Assembly (NCBI GenBank): GCA_030638455.1
Contig: DAOWEP010000030.1
Span: 1-5,261 of the forward strand
Source of the DNA: Gammaproteobacteria bacterium
GTDB lineage: Bacteria > Pseudomonadota > Gammaproteobacteria > DAOWEP01
DNA: 5,261 nucleotides
Direction: 5' to 3'
Made by a program: the position numbers and the translations under genes. Every line of letters starts with the position of its first letter. Position 1 is the stretch's first letter. The notes below the pieces were generated by a model. That model was not told where the DNA came from. It saw nothing but the letters and a program-made list of their open reading frames with translations, and did no database searches. This document shows, in pieces, positions 5,078 through 5,261 of this stretch.

Positions 5078-5261
5078 ATGAGACGCAGTTCACTTAAGCT
5101 AAAATGTGCTTTTCTGGTTCTTCCATTATTATTCATCTTTAATATCACGCATGCCCAGATTCTGGTAGAAAATAATACTTCCGCTGAAATGCTGGTAAAC
5201 AAATTACTGGGTGAGAATATCCAGGTAAGTAACTTCCAGTTGCAGGGCTCACTTGTTTCAG
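5078..5261 (+). CDS. Secreted protein, probable choice-of-anchor L domain family (5' part)
   Basis: Only the first 61 codons lie in the window. Residues 1-26 form a classical Sec signal peptide: basic n-region (MRRSSLKLK), hydrophobic core (about 10-23) and a THA-Q cleavage site after residue 26. Cys10 sits at the beginning of the hydrophobic core rather than in a lipobox, so a lipoprotein is unlikely. The mature start reads QILVENNTSAEMLVNKLLG and then a short strand IQVSNFQLQG. This resembles the opening of choice-of-anchor L domains, where a short strand and an Asn-rich turn precede a helix of the form (S/A)A..LV..LLG and then V.VSN....G. These are extracellular or surface proteins whose C-terminal anchor differs between groups. 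The family call rests on about 35 residues and is tentative; export is much surer. The c-di-GMP-I riboswitch in its leader fits an adhesion, matrix or motility-related product (inference). Confidence 0.75.
   Translation, partial: MRRSSLKLKCAFLVLPLLFIFNITHAQILVENNTSAEMLVNKLLGENIQVSNFQLQGSLVS

Overview
The window looks like a stretch of a proteobacterial chromosome, most likely from a gammaproteobacterium with methylotrophic (serine-cycle) or related one-carbon/glyoxylate metabolism. That assignment is inferred from gene content: a malyl-CoA lyase, both subunits of a malate-CoA ligase, and a pyruvate kinase in one array. No taxonomic marker gene is present, so the organism call is tentative.

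Layout. Bases 2-721 are the 3' part of a malyl-CoA lyase gene (mcl), cut by the window edge. Bases 722-937 hold no gene. Most of this gap is a roughly 190-bp, MITE-like element with imperfect terminal inverted repeats, and its right end lies only a few bases before the ribosome binding site of the next gene. Three tightly packed genes follow: mtkA (938-2110, TTG start), mtkB (2107-2979, ATGA overlap with mtkA) and pyk (2985-4418, 5-nt gap). MtkAB activates malate to malyl-CoA with ATP and CoA, and Mcl cleaves malyl-CoA to acetyl-CoA and glyoxylate. Pyruvate kinase would act on PEP, the other branch of the same C3/C4 node. The pyruvate kinase keeps its catalytic residues but departs from consensus in two nucleotide-site motifs.

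Bases 4419-5077 contain no convincing protein gene. They hold several dyads, a possible -10 element and a well-supported c-di-GMP-I (GEMM-I) riboswitch aptamer at about 4769-4868, followed by a structured leader of about 200 nt. The leader ends at an AGGAG ribosome binding site for a gene starting at 5078 and cut by the right edge. That gene encodes a secreted protein with a clear signal peptide; its visible mature N-terminus resembles 'choice-of-anchor L' surface proteins. The right side of the window is therefore best read as a c-di-GMP-controlled surface or secreted protein locus, unrelated in function to the central-carbon operon on its left.
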